DNA of 7,140 nt from an uncultured Alphaproteobacteria bacterium (GTDB lineage: Bacteria > Pseudomonadota > Alphaproteobacteria > Caulobacterales > Caulobacteraceae): positions 1 to 7,140 of the forward strand of contig CAIYSH010000279.1 of the NCBI GenBank assembly GCA_903928755.1, written 5' to 3'. Both the position numbers and the translations under genes were made by a program. The first letter of the stretch is position 1. Each line of letters begins with the position of its first letter. This document shows, piece after piece, positions 6,157 through 7,140 of this stretch. The notes beneath the pieces are model-generated. The model had not been told where the DNA came from. It worked only from the letters and a program-made list of their open reading frames with translations, and ran no database searches.

Positions 6157-6932
6157 GTTCTTGGGTCGACTCGCTGAAGCGCCGCTTCTAGGTCTTCAGC
6201 GAAGTCGGCGACCGTCTGATAACGGCCCGCTGGGTCAGGCGCGGTCGCCCTGGCGATAACGGGCGTCAGAGCGGGGCAGCGGTCAGAGACTTCGCCAGAC
6301 GGCGGATCAAGCAACACCCCCATGGCGCGCCCGAGCTGAAAGACCATGGTCCGGGAATCTAGGCTTGAGCCCCGGCGAAACTCCTCGGGCGCCATGAAAC
6401 GGGTCGAGCCGAGGGTTCGCGGCCCATCCAAGATAAAGGGCTGCGGACGATACTCATCGACATCGATCAGCCAGATCCGATCGCTGTAGAGCAGGTTGCC
6501 GTCATAGAGATCGATGGAGACAAACCCGGCCGCCTCTATAGCCTTATGGGCATCGATGAGGTCGCTGATCGCCCGGAGAACCTCGGAGAGCGGCGCAGCG
6601 GCCATCCGTCTGGAACCCCGCAGGGGCGCAGCGTCCACCCAGGGGAAGACCAAGATTGGCCCCAAGTCGCCATCTAGACCTTGGATCAACGGAATAAGGG
6701 TTGGGTGCTGAACCCTTGAATGGACAGCCAAGGCGCGGCGCTGGCTGGCCAGGCCGCGATCATCAACCGCAAATTTGATGAAATATCTGTGGACGCCGCA
6801 CGCATAGCCCAGGCCGCGGCAACCAAACTCGCCATCGCCGAGATCGGCGAAGACAGAGCCCGCTTCAGCCAGATAGCCCCGAACATCGCCGGGGATCGCC
6901 TTGAAGGGCAAGGGTGGCGGGCGCTCAAACAC
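6153..6932 (-). CDS. stand-alone divergent Hanks-type Ser/Thr kinase-like protein
   Basis: Soluble 259-aa protein made almost entirely of a eukaryotic-like protein kinase fold, with no membrane anchor or sensor domain. Visible landmarks: a glycine-containing stretch GDGEFGCRGLG (32-42), putative ATP-binding Lys53 (YFIKFA), catalytic loop SIDLYDGNLL with Asp141 and Asn146, metal-binding Asp157 in IDVDEYRP, MAPEEF (Ala181-Pro182-Glu183), and a closing subdomain XI Arg237 (DPAGRYQT). HRD is SID, the catalytic-loop Lys is Tyr143, DFG is DVD, and the expected helix-C Glu aligns with Ala. The DLYDG and DVDEYRP pattern resembles a family of stand-alone bacterial kinases I recall from other phyla. 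The start is GTG 6932; an in-frame TAG lies just upstream and no clear ribosome binding site is seen. Codon use is less biased than in divL (several CTA, one ATA, one AGA). The gene converges on divL, sharing its stop site. Activity and substrate are unknown. Confidence 0.85.
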   Translation of the reverse strand: MFERPPPLPFKAIPGDVRGYLAEAGSVFADLGDGEFGCRGLGYACGVHRYFIKFAVDDRGLASQRRALAVHSRVQHPTLIPLIQGLDGDLGPILVFPWVDAAPLRGSRRMAAAPLSEVLRAISDLIDAHKAIEAAGFVSIDLYDGNLLYSDRIWLIDVDEYRPQPFILDGPRTLGSTRFMAPEEFRRGSSLDSRTMVFQLGRAMGVLLDPPSGEVSDRCPALTPVIARATAPDPAGRYQTVADFAEDLEAALQRVDPRT

Positions 6933-6971
6933 CTTGGACGTCCCTCTAGGTTTCCAGGGGCGCTCAGGGTT

Positions 6972-7001
6972 GAAGCGCTGCAGGACATCCCGCAGCGCTC
7001 C
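6972..7001 (-). terminator. strong hairpin between the ferredoxin and kinase-like genes
   Basis: In minus-strand RNA, bases 7001-6989 pair with 6984-6972 to give a 13-bp stem with an AUGU tetraloop. The two non-Watson-Crick positions are G-U wobbles on this strand but would be A-C mismatches in plus-strand RNA, so the structure belongs to minus-strand transcripts. It begins 9 nt after the ferredoxin stop codon. No T-run follows, so it may be a 3'-end stabiliser or a Rho-related element instead of a classic intrinsic terminator. Confidence 0.6.
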
Positions 7002-7010
7002 AAGGCCTCT

Positions 7011-7140
7011 TTAGTGCTGGCTTTCCGGCAGGCGGACGACAAGACCGTCCAGAGCGTCAGTCACCTTGATCTGGCAGGCCAGGCGGCTGTTGCCTTCGAC
7101 GTTCTCAGCGAAGTCGAGCATGGATTCCTCCATGGCAGAC
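7011..7140 (-). CDS. [2Fe-2S] ferredoxin, adrenodoxin type (C-terminal part)
   Basis: Only the last 42 residues and the TAA stop (7013-7011) lie in the window; the gene starts beyond the right edge. The fragment shows the conserved end of adrenodoxin-type ferredoxins: an acidic EESMLDFAENV segment, then SRLACQIKV, in which the cysteine (fragment residue 22) is the fourth cluster ligand, then DALDGLVVRLPE and a short tail. The first three cysteine ligands would be upstream. Such ferredoxins carry electrons to partners such as cytochromes P450 or Fe-S assembly enzymes; which one applies here cannot be told. The gene is codirectional with the kinase-like gene but separated from it by 78 bp containing a strong hairpin, so they are probably not one tight operon. 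Confidence 0.9.
   Translation of the reverse strand, partial: SAMEESMLDFAENVEGNSRLACQIKVTDALDGLVVRLPESQH

Noticed and set aside
6686..7042. Minus-strand open frame of 118 codons spanning the ferredoxin end and the start of the kinase-like gene
   Set aside because: It is a different frame from both the ferredoxin tail and the kinase-like gene, crosses a strong hairpin and has a Ser/Ala/Arg-rich shadow composition.

Overview
The window is GC-rich DNA, and the coding strands prefer G or C at the third codon position. It looks like chromosomal sequence from an alphaproteobacterium, most likely a member of the Caulobacteraceae. The strongest pointer is a DivL-type sensor-kinase homologue whose H-box reads NVSYELRTPL, with tyrosine where a histidine kinase has its phosphorylated histidine. 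An mmcB homologue next to an alphaproteobacterial SOS box, a regB/regA pair and an adrenodoxin-type ferredoxin end fit the same assignment.

Layout from left to right. 1-1983 (+): regB, a six-helix membrane redox sensor kinase whose frame is open to the left window edge, then regA, its response regulator, 63 bp downstream. A 13-codon leader ORF may lie between them, with its stop overlapping the regA start codon. 2018-3049 (-): mmcB, a PD-(D/E)XK-type DNA repair protein, preceded by an exact GTTC-N7-GTTC LexA box, and upstream of it a Blc-like periplasmic lipocalin. 3050-3176 is a compact intergenic region with terminator-like hairpins and a 13-bp palindrome. 3177-3761 (-): a conserved-looking protein of unknown function. 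It is divergent from divL (3838-6156, +) across 76 bp that hold a 15-bp inverted repeat overlapping a GANTC site. 6153-6932 (-): a stand-alone, divergent Hanks-type kinase-like protein, tail-to-tail with divL and sharing one CTAG as both stop codons. 6972-7001: a strong hairpin whose wobble pairs make it a minus-strand RNA element. 7011-7140 (-): the C-terminal 42 residues of a [2Fe-2S] ferredoxin that begins beyond the right edge. No stretch longer than about 130 bp lacks a gene.

Functionally, regB-regA is a redox-responsive two-component system. mmcB is a DNA-damage-inducible gene under LexA. DivL in Caulobacter is the essential pseudokinase that links DivK~P to CckA and hence CtrA. The lipocalin and ferredoxin are housekeeping-type proteins. 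The kinase-like gene between divL and the ferredoxin gene is the most accessory-looking element, with less biased codon use than divL and degenerate kinase motifs. I see no mobile element, CRISPR array, tRNA or rRNA. The most notable items are the DivL tyrosine, the LexA box inside a possible leaderless mmcB promoter, and the degenerate kinase with shared stop codons.
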